The translations under genes were made by a program, and so were the position numbers. The notes beneath the pieces were generated by a model. The model saw nothing but the letters and a program-made list of their open reading frames with translations. It did not search any database and was not told the origin of the DNA. A stretch of 64,000 nucleotides of DNA. Source: Streptomyces sp. WZ-12 (GTDB lineage Bacteria; Actinomycetota; Actinomycetes; Streptomycetales; Streptomycetaceae). Of the stretch, positions 1 through 8,125 are shown piece by piece. The stretch lies in the NCBI RefSeq assembly GCF_028898845.1, contig NZ_CP118574.1:3968001-4032000 (forward strand). The letters run 5' to 3'. Position 1 is the stretch's first letter, and every line of letters begins with the position of its first letter.

Positions 1-246
1 TACGCCACCGAGGCCGCCGGCGCCCTGCTCGAACTGGGCTTCGCCGAGCTCCAACTCCACCGCATCCAGGCCGAGTTGGACGGTCGCAACACCGCCTCCG
101 CCAAGCTGCTGGAGCGCCTGGGCATGCGCCGCGAGGGCGAGCTCAGGGAGAACGAGTTCCTCGACGGCGAGTGGAGCGACGAGGTGATCTACGCGATCCT
201 GGCGCGCGAATGGCGCGCCCAACAGGAGCGGCCCGCACGGCCGTGA
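1..246 (+). CDS. GNAT N-acetyltransferase, 3' part (RimJ/RimL type)
   Basis: The open frame runs in from the window edge, so the start is missing and 81 residues remain. The stretch with HRIQAELDGRN and ASAKLLERLGMRREG is the classic second half of RimJ/RimL-like GNAT proteins: beta-strand, the Asn that contacts acetyl-CoA, then the LGF/LGM helix. Such enzymes acetylate an amine, often a protein N-terminus, using acetyl-CoA. The substrate cannot be told from this fragment. It converges with mshD across a hairpin. Confidence 0.85.
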   Translation, partial: YATEAAGALLELGFAELQLHRIQAELDGRNTASAKLLERLGMRREGELRENEFLDGEWSDEVIYAILAREWRAQQERPARP

Positions 247-256
247 CACATGCGAC

Positions 257-280
257 GGGGCGGGCCCCACGGCCCGCCCC
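257..280. terminator. Bidirectional hairpin between GNAT gene and mshD
   Basis: A perfect 10-bp stem (GGGGCGGGCC / GGCCCGCCCC) with a CCAC loop lies 10 bp after the GNAT stop and 28 bp beyond the mshD stop on the other strand. There is no T-run, as is usual in streptomycetes. The convergent position supports a shared terminator. Confidence 0.6.
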
Positions 281-308
281 ACCCCGCCACGACGCACCCC
301 AGGGACGC

Positions 309-1247
309 TCAGGTCTCCGACCGGTACATCAGGTCCGTCTCGTGCGTGGTGAACCCCAACCGCTCGTAGACCGTCACCGCGGGCACGTTGTCCGCGTCCA
401 CGTAGAGCATCGCGGTCGCCAATCCCTGCGCCGCCAGGTGGCGCAGCCCGATCGTGGTCAGCGCCCTGCCCAGGCCGCCGCCCTGCGCGCCCGGCCGCAC
501 CCCGAGGACGTACACCTCGCCCAGGCCCTCCTCGGCGTGCACCTTCGTCCAGTGGAAGCCGACCAGGTGGCCGTCCTTCTCGGCGAGGAAGAAGCCCTTG
601 GGGTCGAACCACGCCTCGGCCTTGCGGTCGTCCAGATCCCGCTGGGTCAGCGCGCCCTGCTCGGGGTGGTGCGCGAAGGCCGCCGCGTTGATCTCCAGCC
701 AGGCCGCGTCGTCGACGTCCGGCTGGAAGGTCCGCACCGTCACGCCCTCCGGCAGCGCCGGCTCGGCCAACTCCCAGTCCGCCAGCGACCGCCGCATCTG
801 CCGCAGCTCCCGGAACATCGTCAGCCCCAGCGTCTGCGCCAGGTGGCGGGCGGCCGGGTGCCCGCCGTGCGCCCACACCCGCAGCCGGCGCCCGGACTGG
901 GCCAGCAGCTCGCCGCCCAGCGCCCGGCCGTGGCCGCGGCCGCGGTACCCGGGGTGGACGACGAGCTCGGCGGCCGGCGCCTCCACCGGATCGGTGTCCT
1001 CCAACTGCCCGTAGCCGACGAGCTGCTCGCCGTCCTCCCCGGGCGCGTACACCAACAGGTGCCGCACTCCCTCGCGGCGGCCGCCCCGCAACTGGAGCCG
1101 GCCCTGTTCGGACACGGCCGGCTGCCCGTCCGCCCGCGCGGCCCGTTCGATCAGCTCAAGGACGGCCCGGGCCCCGTCCGGTGCGAGCTCGTCGACCACC
1201 TCGACCCGGCGGCCGCTGTGCCCCATCTCCTGTGCAGCGTCAGTCAT
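309..1247 (-). CDS. mshD: Mycothiol synthase (MshD)
   Basis: This 312-residue protein is a tandem GNAT with an N-terminal and a C-terminal acetyltransferase domain, the architecture and length of MshD. MshD transfers acetyl from acetyl-CoA to Cys-GlcN-Ins, the last step of mycothiol synthesis in the cytoplasm. The second domain has the acetyl-CoA loop (VLGVRPGAQGGGLGRALT) and the end motif VYERLGF. The ATG at 1247 was chosen because the longer upstream frame is only antisense to the nucleotidase gene. It is divergent from that gene. Confidence 0.93.
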   Translation of the reverse strand: MTDAAQEMGHSGRRVEVVDELAPDGARAVLELIERAARADGQPAVSEQGRLQLRGGRREGVRHLLVYAPGEDGEQLVGYGQLEDTDPVEAPAAELVVHPGYRGRGHGRALGGELLAQSGRRLRVWAHGGHPAARHLAQTLGLTMFRELRQMRRSLADWELAEPALPEGVTVRTFQPDVDDAAWLEINAAAFAHHPEQGALTQRDLDDRKAEAWFDPKGFFLAEKDGHLVGFHWTKVHAEEGLGEVYVLGVRPGAQGGGLGRALTTIGLRHLAAQGLATAMLYVDADNVPAVTVYERLGFTTHETDLMYRSET

Positions 1248-1312
1248 GTGTGAAGCGTACGACGCCGTCCCCGCGTCGGGCGGGCACCGCGGACGCCGCC
1301 CCGGCCGGCCCC

Positions 1313-1345
1313 GCCACCGTCCGGCCACCGGGACGTCACCTCCGT
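1313..1345 (+). promoter_or_regulatory. Candidate PHO box (three 11-nt direct repeats)
   Basis: Three consecutive 11-mers, GCCACCGTCCG, GCCACCGGGAC and GTCACCTCCGT, share an (G)CCACC/TCACC core at 11-nt spacing. This resembles the PhoP direct-repeat unit GTTCACC. They lie 68 bp before the nucleotidase start. Streptomycete orthologues of this nucleotidase are known PhoP targets, but the repeats here are divergent. Confidence 0.5.
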
Positions 1346-1412
1346 CCCCTATCTCTCTACGCGCGTCGACAATATGCTGCCCACCGCTCAGTACCAGCCA
1401 CGGAGGGGAACC

Positions 1413-3230
1413 ATGCCCACGACACCTCAACGGCCGCGCCTGCGCCGCAGATTGGCGGCCGGCGCCGCCGTGCTCGCCACCGTCGCCGGCGTCGCCCTGA
1501 CCGCCACCGCCCCGCCCGCCGGGGCCGACAGCGGCCGCCCGCACCGCCCGGCCCGCACGGTCGACGTCCAGTTGCTCTCCTTCAACGACTTCCACGGCAA
1601 TCTCGAACCGCCGCAGGGTTCCTCCGGCACCGTCGAGCAGCGCCAGGCCGACGGGTCCAAGAAGACCGTCCCGGCCGGCGGCGTCGAGTACCTCGCGCAG
1701 TCCCTGCGCACCGCCCGCCAGGGCCACCCGTACTCCGTCACCGCCGCGGCCGGCGACGTCATCGGCGCCAGCCCGCTGCTCTCCGGCCTCTTCCACGACG
1801 AGCCGACCATCGAGGCGATGAACCGGCTGGGGCTGGACGTCACCTCCGTCGGCAACCACGAGTTCGACGAGGGCCGGGCCGAGCTGACCCGCATGCAGCG
1901 CGGCGGCTGCCACCCCAAGGACGGCTGCTACGAGAAGGGCAAGACCTTCAAGGGCGCCGCCTTCCCCTACCTGGCCGCCAACGTCACCGACGACAAGACG
2001 GGCAAGCCGATCCTCAAGCCGTACACGGTGTGGCAGCACAACGGCGTCAAGATCGGCTTCATCGGCGTGACCCTGAAGGGCACCCCGGACATCGTCAACG
2101 CCGACGGCGTCAAGGGCCTGACCTTCCACGACGAGGTCGCCACCATCGACAAGTACGCCAAGGTCCTGGACCGCCAGGGCGTCAAGGCGATCGTCGCGCT
2201 CATCCACGAGGGCGGCATGCCGGCCTCCACCTCGTACAACTACGACTGCGACAGCCCCGGTCCGGGCGCGGGGATCTCCGGCCCGATCGTGAACATCGCC
2301 AAGCGCATCAGCCCGAAGGTGGACGCGCTGGTCACCGGCCACACCCACCAGTCCTACACCTGCACCATCCCGGACCCGGCCGGCCACCCCCGCACGGTCA
2401 CCTCGGCCGCCTCCTACGGCCGCCTCTACACCGACACCACGCTCACCTACGACCGCCGCACCCACGACATCGTCCGCACCGCGGTGCACGGCCCGCACGC
2501 GGTCAACCACGTCGTCGACCGCACCCAGCCCAAGGCGCCGGACCTGACGTCCCTGATCGCCCGTTGGGACAAGCTGGCCGCCCCGATCGCCAACAAGCCG
2601 GTCGGCTACGTCTCCGCCGACATCAACGGCCGCGGCGCCGGCACCCCCGAGGAGCCCCTCGGCGACCTGATCGCCGACGCCCAACAGGAGGCCACCGCGG
2701 CCCCCGACAAGGGCGGCGCCCAACTGGCGCTGATGAACCCCGGCGGCATCCGCTCCGACCTCGCCTACAAGGCGTCGGGCAAAGAGGGCGACGGCGTCGT
2801 CACCTACGCCGAGGCGTTCACCGTCCAGCCGTTCACCAACATGACGCACGTCGTCGACCTGACCGGAGCCCAACTCCTGGCCGCCCTCCGGCAACAGGTC
2901 AGCGGCCCCAACGAGGCGTCCCCCAAGATCCTCCAGGTCTCCAGGGGCCTCACCTACACCCTGGACATGACCAAGACCGGCGCCGCCCGCGTCGTCACCG
3001 ACACCGTCAAGCTCAACGGCGCGCCGGTGGACCCCGCCACGACCTACCGCGTCGCCATGAACGAGTTCCTGGCCGGCGGCGGCGACGGCTTCCCCGCCCT
3101 GAAGGCGGGCAAGAACAAGCACGTCGGCCCGTCCGACCTCGACGCCCTCACGGCGTATCTGACGGCCCACTCGACGCCGTCCGCCCCACTGACCCCGCCG
3201 AAGGCGGATCGGATCACGGTGGTGAAGTAG
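1413..3230 (+). CDS. Secreted 5'-nucleotidase / metallophosphatase (UshA type)
   Basis: The 605-residue exported enzyme hydrolyses nucleotides to nucleoside plus phosphate and so scavenges phosphate outside the cell. It begins with an Arg-rich signal peptide ending near PPAGA. The N-terminal metallophosphatase domain shows SFNDFHGN (metal-binding DxH), GDVIGAS, VGNHEFDEG and GHTHQ. The C-terminal substrate domain shows MNPGGIRSD and the FLAGGGDGF region. The start ATG at 1413 has GGAGGGGA 4 bp upstream; an earlier in-frame ATG at 1374 lacks an RBS. The upstream 11-nt repeats suggest PhoP control. Confidence 0.92.
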   Translation: MPTTPQRPRLRRRLAAGAAVLATVAGVALTATAPPAGADSGRPHRPARTVDVQLLSFNDFHGNLEPPQGSSGTVEQRQADGSKKTVPAGGVEYLAQSLRTARQGHPYSVTAAAGDVIGASPLLSGLFHDEPTIEAMNRLGLDVTSVGNHEFDEGRAELTRMQRGGCHPKDGCYEKGKTFKGAAFPYLAANVTDDKTGKPILKPYTVWQHNGVKIGFIGVTLKGTPDIVNADGVKGLTFHDEVATIDKYAKVLDRQGVKAIVALIHEGGMPASTSYNYDCDSPGPGAGISGPIVNIAKRISPKVDALVTGHTHQSYTCTIPDPAGHPRTVTSAASYGRLYTDTTLTYDRRTHDIVRTAVHGPHAVNHVVDRTQPKAPDLTSLIARWDKLAAPIANKPVGYVSADINGRGAGTPEEPLGDLIADAQQEATAAPDKGGAQLALMNPGGIRSDLAYKASGKEGDGVVTYAEAFTVQPFTNMTHVVDLTGAQLLAALRQQVSGPNEASPKILQVSRGLTYTLDMTKTGAARVVTDTVKLNGAPVDPATTYRVAMNEFLAGGGDGFPALKAGKNKHVGPSDLDALTAYLTAHSTPSAPLTPPKADRITVVK

Positions 3231-3332
3231 CCAGCTCCGACGGGCCGTTCGGCTTCGGCCGGCCTCTGCCTACGGCCCCGGCCGCCCGCCTCTCCACGGC
3301 GGACGACCAGGGCCGCTACGTTTCGCGCCGCA

Positions 3333-3596
3333 TCAGAACAGGTGGAAGGCGAAGCCGAAACAGGGGACGGCGATAGCCAAGCCGACGAGAAGAATCACCG
3401 GCCCGATCACGTATTCGCCCCATTTTCTCCGCCCCTTCATGCGCCAGATGGCGGCGGTCACACCGACGCCGGCTATCACGAGCGGTAGCCCGAAAACTGC
3501 CCCGGGGAGCGCCAGGAAGCTGAGCCAGTCGGCGGGTTCGTTCGGATCGACGTGCGCGACACCCGCCAGGATCACGGTGCTGGCCTCTTGGTACAC
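3333..3596 (-). CDS. Small two-helix membrane protein downstream of a WXG-domain gene
   Basis: The 87-residue protein has two strongly hydrophobic segments (residues about 24-49 and 60-85) separated by a basic loop RMKGRRKWGE. It starts at a GTG only 3 bp after the stop of the WXG-domain gene, so it is probably translationally coupled. I do not recognise a family. Its position after an ESX-type substrate would suit an accessory or immunity role, but nothing in the sequence proves that. Confidence 0.65.
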   Translation of the reverse strand: MYQEASTVILAGVAHVDPNEPADWLSFLALPGAVFGLPLVIAGVGVTAAIWRMKGRRKWGEYVIGPVILLVGLAIAVPCFGFAFHLF

Positions 3597-3599
3597 GAA

Positions 3600-4751
3600 T
3601 TAACTCGCGCCTTTCTCGGCCTCGTCGGTTTCCTTGAAGAGGTTCTGAACGTCGGTCTCGATGCCCGCTCCGCCTTCGTAGATCCCTGTGTTGAGGCCGG
3701 TGCGGAAGGCGTTCCTGTACGCCCCGTCGATGAGCTTGCCCTCTTCACCGCCACCCTCGCCGCCGAGGCTGTGCCCCTCCTTCCTCCCGAGAAGATGGTC
3801 GCCCATGCGGTTTCCGAGGGCCCCGGTGACAGCATTCGTCCCCGCGTCCCATGCGGTGTCGGCGGCGCCCTTGCTGTCGTCCTTCCGGTCAGCGGTGAGG
3901 CCCCCCGCAATGTTGCCGAGCGCACCATTGACAGCGCTGCCCGCCTGGCCCTCGCCCTTGAGTACCCTGCCGACCGCACCCGTCAGTTTGGCGCCCTCCG
4001 CCAGCTCCGCCCCGCCCACGGTGAACGCGGCCGTACCCAGGGCTTCCTTGTTGGCGGTGGTGAAATCCTGACCCACCGTCACCGGCTGGCCGTTGAGCGC
4101 CTGGTTGATCATCAGGCTGCCCGAGTCAGCGACGAAGTTCGTGGCGTAGCTCTCCGCGAACTTGCCGCCGATCCGAGCCACCGCGACGAGTATCTTCTCT
4201 ATCGTCGCCGCAGCCTCCGCGTTCATCCCAACGAACGTCTCCAGCAGCGCCGCCACCTTCTCCGCCGCCGACGTGAACAGCTTGACCAGGTCCACGATCT
4301 TGGCGACCTTCGCGGCCACGGCCGCGTTGGCGACGAGGTCCGAGAGGAATCCGGTGAAGGCGGACAGCGCGGCGCCGAGCACCTCCATCTCGGCGATCTC
4401 GACGCAGATGTCGATGATCTCCTTGTTTATCTTGTCGATCTCGCCGGCGAACTCCCGTAGCCCGTCCGCGACATGGTGGAAGTTGTTCGCGACGTCGGTG
4501 ATGGTCTTCTTCTGGTCCTGCCAGTGCTTCTCGAAGGCGTCGCGGGCCGCGCCGTGCCAACCCTGTTTGTCGACGCCGTCGATGGAGCGGTCGAGGGCCC
4601 CCACGACCTTGGCCAGCTCGTTCCCCATGGCGTCCCAGCCGCGGGCGATCTCGCGCAGCGTGTCGCCGTTGCCGCCCGGGAGTTCCACACCGAATGCCTG
4701 GAGGATCTCCAGCACCTTGCCGTCGACCCAGCCGTTGATGTCCACCGTCAC
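3600..4751 (-). CDS. WXG100/ESX-type secretion substrate-like protein, no recognised toxin domain
   Basis: The 383-residue protein has an N-terminal helical domain with a WHG turn (GWHGAARDAFEKHW, about residues 64-78) flanked by long helices, as in WXG100 and polymorphic-toxin N-termini. A hydrophobic Ala-rich helical segment (about 125-185) follows, then a Gly-rich, low-complexity C-terminus. No nuclease or protease motif is visible, and it lacks the 100-150-residue toxin tip expected of such proteins. The GTG start overlaps the stop of the EspC-like gene by GTGA, so the two are coupled. Confidence 0.75.
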   Translation of the reverse strand: MTVDINGWVDGKVLEILQAFGVELPGGNGDTLREIARGWDAMGNELAKVVGALDRSIDGVDKQGWHGAARDAFEKHWQDQKKTITDVANNFHHVADGLREFAGEIDKINKEIIDICVEIAEMEVLGAALSAFTGFLSDLVANAAVAAKVAKIVDLVKLFTSAAEKVAALLETFVGMNAEAAATIEKILVAVARIGGKFAESYATNFVADSGSLMINQALNGQPVTVGQDFTTANKEALGTAAFTVGGAELAEGAKLTGAVGRVLKGEGQAGSAVNGALGNIAGGLTADRKDDSKGAADTAWDAGTNAVTGALGNRMGDHLLGRKEGHSLGGEGGGEEGKLIDGAYRNAFRTGLNTGIYEGGAGIETDVQNLFKETDEAEKGAS

Positions 4752-5077
4752 ACCGCCTGGTAACGGGGCACGGCCTGGAGGTGGCCGACGGCCATCCGGT
4801 CCGCTTCCGCGTACTGGGACGCGTTGATCCGCAACCGGTCGGCGTCGCTGGTGAGCACCTGGGGTAACTGGCTCAACGCCCTGACCGTGCCGATCAGTAA
4901 CTTCTGGTACTTCTCCAACGCGCCGTCACAGGCACCGAGGATCCCGAACGCCTCCCCGACCTCCCTCGACGCTGCCGTGAAGGAACGGATCGGGCCATCC
5001 AGATCCTCCGCCCGCATGTCGAACTTGCCCGCCAGATCCGTCAGCGCCGTCGGCTCGACGCCGAACTGCCCGCTCAT
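4748..5077 (-). CDS. EspC/WXG100-like small secretion-associated protein
   Basis: The 109-residue all-helical protein begins MSGQFGVEPTALTDLAGKFD, the pattern of the actinobacterial ESX-1 EspC-like family (N-terminal helix, short turn, second helix, no membrane segment). It is the first gene of a three-gene cluster, and its stop overlaps the GTG of the WXG-domain gene. A GGGGGAG RBS precedes the ATG. It probably pairs with the downstream protein for type VII-like export. No eccC or eccD genes are in the window. Confidence 0.75.
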   Translation of the reverse strand: MSGQFGVEPTALTDLAGKFDMRAEDLDGPIRSFTAASREVGEAFGILGACDGALEKYQKLLIGTVRALSQLPQVLTSDADRLRINASQYAEADRMAVGHLQAVPRYQAV

Positions 5078-5309
5078 CCCGCTCCCCCTGTTCGGTCACG
5101 TAACAAGCCTCCAGGGGTACGTCGGGGAGCGGCCTCCGGGAAAGCGCCTTTAACGGGTCCCGGATACGGGATTGTCCTGCGCTTTACGTTCGTGACCCTG
5201 GCCATACCCGGGCGTGATCAAATCTGAACCCGGGCCCACACCTTCCGCGTGGCCGCGTGGGGCATGACCACACGGAGGGCGTCGGCCTGCAGTCGGTTGC
5301 GAACGGCCC

Positions 5310-5516
5310 TTACGGGCGGCCGACTTCACCCTTGACGACGCCGTCGAGGAACGCGCGCCATCCTTCGCGGGTGGTGGTCACGACAGGGCCGGACTGTTGC
5401 TTGCTGTCGCGGGTGGCGACGGTGTCGTCGAGGACTGCTACCTCTACGCACTCACCATTCCCATGGCTGTAGCTCGACTTGACCCATTCCACGTGATGCA
5501 GATCAACCTTGTTCAT
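5310..5516 (-). CDS. DUF397 domain protein
   Basis: At 68 residues it is the usual DUF397 length, with the signature W(V/R)KSSYS-GNGECVEVA and VRDSK-like elements and a C-terminal GWRAFLDGV. The ATG at 5516 (GGAG 7 bp upstream) lies inside the 3' end of the XRE gene, a 14-bp overlap. DUF397 genes in streptomycetes pair with XRE/DUF5753 regulators, as in Scr1/Scr2, and have been described as toxin-antitoxin-like developmental or antibiotic regulators. Confidence 0.9.
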   Translation of the reverse strand: MNKVDLHHVEWVKSSYSHGNGECVEVAVLDDTVATRDSKQQSGPVVTTTREGWRAFLDGVVKGEVGRP

Positions 5517-6390
5517 AGCTCCGTGCCACCTCAGCAATCAGACGTCGTGATTCCGAGTCATGGAGCGACCTCTCCCAGATGTCCCGGAACGCCACCTCGT
5601 ACTCTTCCAGTTCCTTTGGCTTATCCAGAAACAAACCGCCGGTGTACCCGTCCGTGTAGACCGTCGAAGGTTCGGATTCCGTACCGTCGCCATTCAAGGG
5701 GAAACGCAGAATACTGAATGGCCCGGCAGCAACACCCAGGTGCATCCCGGCAGCAAAGGGAACCACCCGAACCGCAATGTTCGGTCGCTCGGAAACGAAA
5801 ATGATGTGCGCAAGCTGACGTGCCATCAACTTCTCGGTGCCGATTGGGCGCCTAAGCACCGCCTCGTTCAGCACTACCCGCAGCATGGCCGGGTCCGTCG
5901 GGCGCGTGAGCAATACCTGACGTTCCATGCGCAGGGCCACTCGCCCCTCAAGGTTCTCCTCACTGATCCCCCAGAGATGGGTGCGGATGATCTCCCGTGC
6001 GTAGTCCTCAGTCTGGAGCAGCCCCGGAACGAGCTCACTTTGATACGCGTCTATGCTTGCCGCCGCCTCTTCAAGACCGACGTAGACGCTGAACCCCTCG
6101 GGGATCACCTCACCGTACGCATGCCACCACCCCCGCGCCTTCGTCTCTTTCGCAAGCCCCATGAGCGCCTCGGTGAGATCCTCAGGCGCACCGTAGATTG
6201 CGCACATCGTCTGAACGTCGTGGCTGCGTAACGACACTTGGCCCGTCTCGATGCGCCACATCTTGGCCTCAGACCACTCCAGATTGCGAGCCGCGGCGCG
6301 CACCGTGAGCCGAGCACGTCCCCGCAAATCTCTTAGGTGTCGCCCAAGTTGACGCCTCGGCACCGTCGATCCCGTAGGCCCATCAGTCAT
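5503..6390 (-). CDS. XRE-family regulator with DUF5753 (Scr1-like)
   Basis: The 295-residue protein has an N-terminal helix-turn-helix (about residues 15-70, RLTVRAAARNLEWSEAKMWRIETG) and a C-terminal DUF5753 domain. That domain contains SELVPGLLQTEDYAR, RMERQ and NEAVLRRPIG, plus the late VRVVPF and YTDGYTGG motifs. The start at 6390 has a strong AGGAGGTGG 5 bp upstream; the longer frame adds unrelated residues. It is coupled to the DUF397 gene and should bind DNA near the pair. Confidence 0.92.
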   Translation of the reverse strand: MTDGPTGSTVPRRQLGRHLRDLRGRARLTVRAAARNLEWSEAKMWRIETGQVSLRSHDVQTMCAIYGAPEDLTEALMGLAKETKARGWWHAYGEVIPEGFSVYVGLEEAAASIDAYQSELVPGLLQTEDYAREIIRTHLWGISEENLEGRVALRMERQVLLTRPTDPAMLRVVLNEAVLRRPIGTEKLMARQLAHIIFVSERPNIAVRVVPFAAGMHLGVAAGPFSILRFPLNGDGTESEPSTVYTDGYTGGLFLDKPKELEEYEVAFRDIWERSLHDSESRRLIAEVARSYEQG

Positions 6391-6621
6391 GAGCCCACCT
6401 CCTGCTTCCAGTTCGAAGGACTCGCGACACCTGAAATCGAAGCACCCAAGTACCCCGTCCGCAACGGCGGTCTGTAGTTCGAGCAATCAGTCCCGAATCT
6501 TCGAAGAGAAGTCTTGCTGATCCCATTCGCCGCTCGACAGGCTGATCCTGCGATCGCCGGCCCCTCGCAGGGTGCGGCCTGCACCAGCGAGTCAACTTCC
6601 CCTTCGCCAAAGGACAGAGCC

Positions 6622-6804
6622 ATGCCGAATCCGCGCCCCTTCGCCCCGCCCCCCTGGCCCGCCCCGCCCCAACCGCACCCCGGCTGCGCGTACTGCGCCG
6701 AGATCGGCGGGCAGCGCGCGACTGCCCGTCAGGAGTACGACCGCAGCGCGGAGAGCGACTGCAACGTCAGGCTGCGGCGGCATCTGAAGGAGGTGCATGC
6801 GTGA
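6622..6804 (+). CDS. Small Cys/His-containing hypothetical protein
   Basis: The 60-residue protein has a Pro-rich N-terminus and then CAYCAEI with a distal C...RRHLKEVH. The C-x2-C plus C/H/H arrangement could form a small zinc site. The ATG has AAAGGACAG upstream. It lies divergent to the XRE/DUF397 pair and overlaps the next small gene by GTGA. I know similar unnamed small proteins next to XRE/DUF397 loci, but no function. Confidence 0.7.
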   Translation: MPNPRPFAPPPWPAPPQPHPGCAYCAEIGGQRATARQEYDRSAESDCNVRLRRHLKEVHA

Positions 6805-7016
6805 GTGAGGCGAAGGGCATCCCGGATGTCCGCGTGCCGGATGCGCCCCGGATGACGCTGCGCGTCTATGAGGTGGACAGCCGTGGGCTCGTGACGCGCG
6901 AGCGGGGCGAAGTGCGGGTCATGCCCGAGGAGATGCTCGATCCGCACGTCCTCGGGCTGGCGTTCCCACCGTGCCGGTGCCGGCGTTGTCTGCGCCCGGT
7001 GACGTCATGGCCATGA
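6801..7016 (+). CDS. Small hypothetical protein ending in a CRCRRC cluster
   Basis: The 71-residue protein starts at a GTG that overlaps the preceding stop by GTGA, with AAGGAGG 7 bp before it. A beta-rich middle (MTLRVYEVDSRGLVTRERGEVRV) precedes PPCRCRRC near the C-terminus. It is translationally coupled to the 60-residue protein, and both carry Cys pairs. I do not recognise a named family. Confidence 0.7.
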   Translation: MSEAKGIPDVRVPDAPRMTLRVYEVDSRGLVTRERGEVRVMPEEMLDPHVLGLAFPPCRCRRCLRPVTSWP

Positions 7017-7089
7017 GGGAACGGACCGCCCAGGGAGGAATCCCCGAACGGCCCGGCTGGCTCGGATGGCTCGGACGTCGCCGCCGTCC

Positions 7090-7944
7090 TCAGGCGAAGT
7101 CCCCGGCGTGTTCGCCCGCCCACTGGGCGAAGGTGCGGGCCGGGTGGCCGGTGACGCGGGCGACGTCGTCGGTGACCGGGAAGGCCGGGGCGTCGACCGA
7201 CTGGCCGAAGAGGTGGACGAGTTGGCGGGCCGCCTCGACGGGGAAGTGCGGGCCGGCCATCGCCTCGGCGGCCTCGTCCTCCGAGATCTGCTCGATGCGC
7301 GCCGGCCGGCCGGTGGCCCCGGCGATCGCGGCGACCTGCTGGGTGTTGGTGAGCACCTCGGGCCCGGTGAGCCGGTGGATCTGGTGGGCGTGGGCGCCGG
7401 TGCGGTCCAGGAGGGCGACGGCGGCGGCGTCCGCGAGGTCGGCCTCGTGGACGGGGGCGCTCCGGGCGCCCGGGTGCGCGTCGCGGACCACGCCGGTCGC
7501 GCGGATCGCCGGGGCCCAACGGAGGGCGTTGGTGGCGTAGTTGCCGCCGCGCAGGAAGGTCCACTCCAGACCGGACGCGCGGACCGCGCGCTCGGCCTCG
7601 GCGTGCGAGCGGGAGATGAAGTTGGCGTCGTCGGCGGGCGAATCGGTGATCGAGAGCGAGGAGTTGAGGACGATGCGGCGGACGCCGGCCCGCTGGGCGG
7701 CGTCGATCAGGCGCTGCGCCGACGCCCCGCCGGCCGCCAGGTTGAGGAAGAGCGCCTCGGCGTCGGCGAGCAGCGGGGCGAGGTCGGGGTCCCCGGCGAG
7801 GTCGGCGCGGACCACCTCGGCCCGGGCGGGGAGTTCGGCGCGGGCGGGGTCCCGGGTGAGGGCGCGGACCGGCATCCCCTCCTCCAGTAGGCGGCCGACA
7901 AGGCGGCGGCCGATGTTGCCGGTTGCTCCGGTGACCACGATCAT
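7090..7944 (-). CDS. NmrA-family NAD(P)-binding oxidoreductase
   Basis: The 284-residue atypical short-chain dehydrogenase begins MIVVTGATGNIGRRLV, the dinucleotide-binding GxxGxxG loop. ALTRDP follows, then the NmrA-type LNSSL and WTFLRGGNYATN segments. No complete YxxxK catalytic pair is evident, so it may act as a redox sensor or a quinone/NAD(P)H-linked reductase. The ATG at 7944 has GGAGG upstream. It is transcribed divergently from the DUF2993 gene at 8126. Confidence 0.88.
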   Translation of the reverse strand: MIVVTGATGNIGRRLVGRLLEEGMPVRALTRDPARAELPARAEVVRADLAGDPDLAPLLADAEALFLNLAAGGASAQRLIDAAQRAGVRRIVLNSSLSITDSPADDANFISRSHAEAERAVRASGLEWTFLRGGNYATNALRWAPAIRATGVVRDAHPGARSAPVHEADLADAAAVALLDRTGAHAHQIHRLTGPEVLTNTQQVAAIAGATGRPARIEQISEDEAAEAMAGPHFPVEAARQLVHLFGQSVDAPAFPVTDDVARVTGHPARTFAQWAGEHAGDFA

Positions 7945-8125
7945 GGATTCCTCCGGGGAGACGCGGGCGGCGGTGACGCGGGACGACGTTAGTTCAGTCC
8001 GCCGCCCGGGCACGGGAACGTCACGCGGCAAGATTTCGCCAAGGACGGCGGGACGATTTTCGCGTATCTCACATTCCGCCGGCGGGACTTGCACTTCCGG
8101 GCCCCGCTCGTGGTGGGATGTGCTG

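Noticed and set aside
309..3170. A 953-codon minus-strand frame extending mshD across the nucleotidase gene
   Set aside because: Only the first-third (mshD) part is protein-like. The rest is a GC-bias shadow of the plus-strand nucleotidase, and mshD has its own ATG at 1247.
3333..3596. Immunity protein for a WXG toxin
   Set aside because: The position is right, but no toxin domain or immunity family is recognisable. It is kept as a plain membrane protein.
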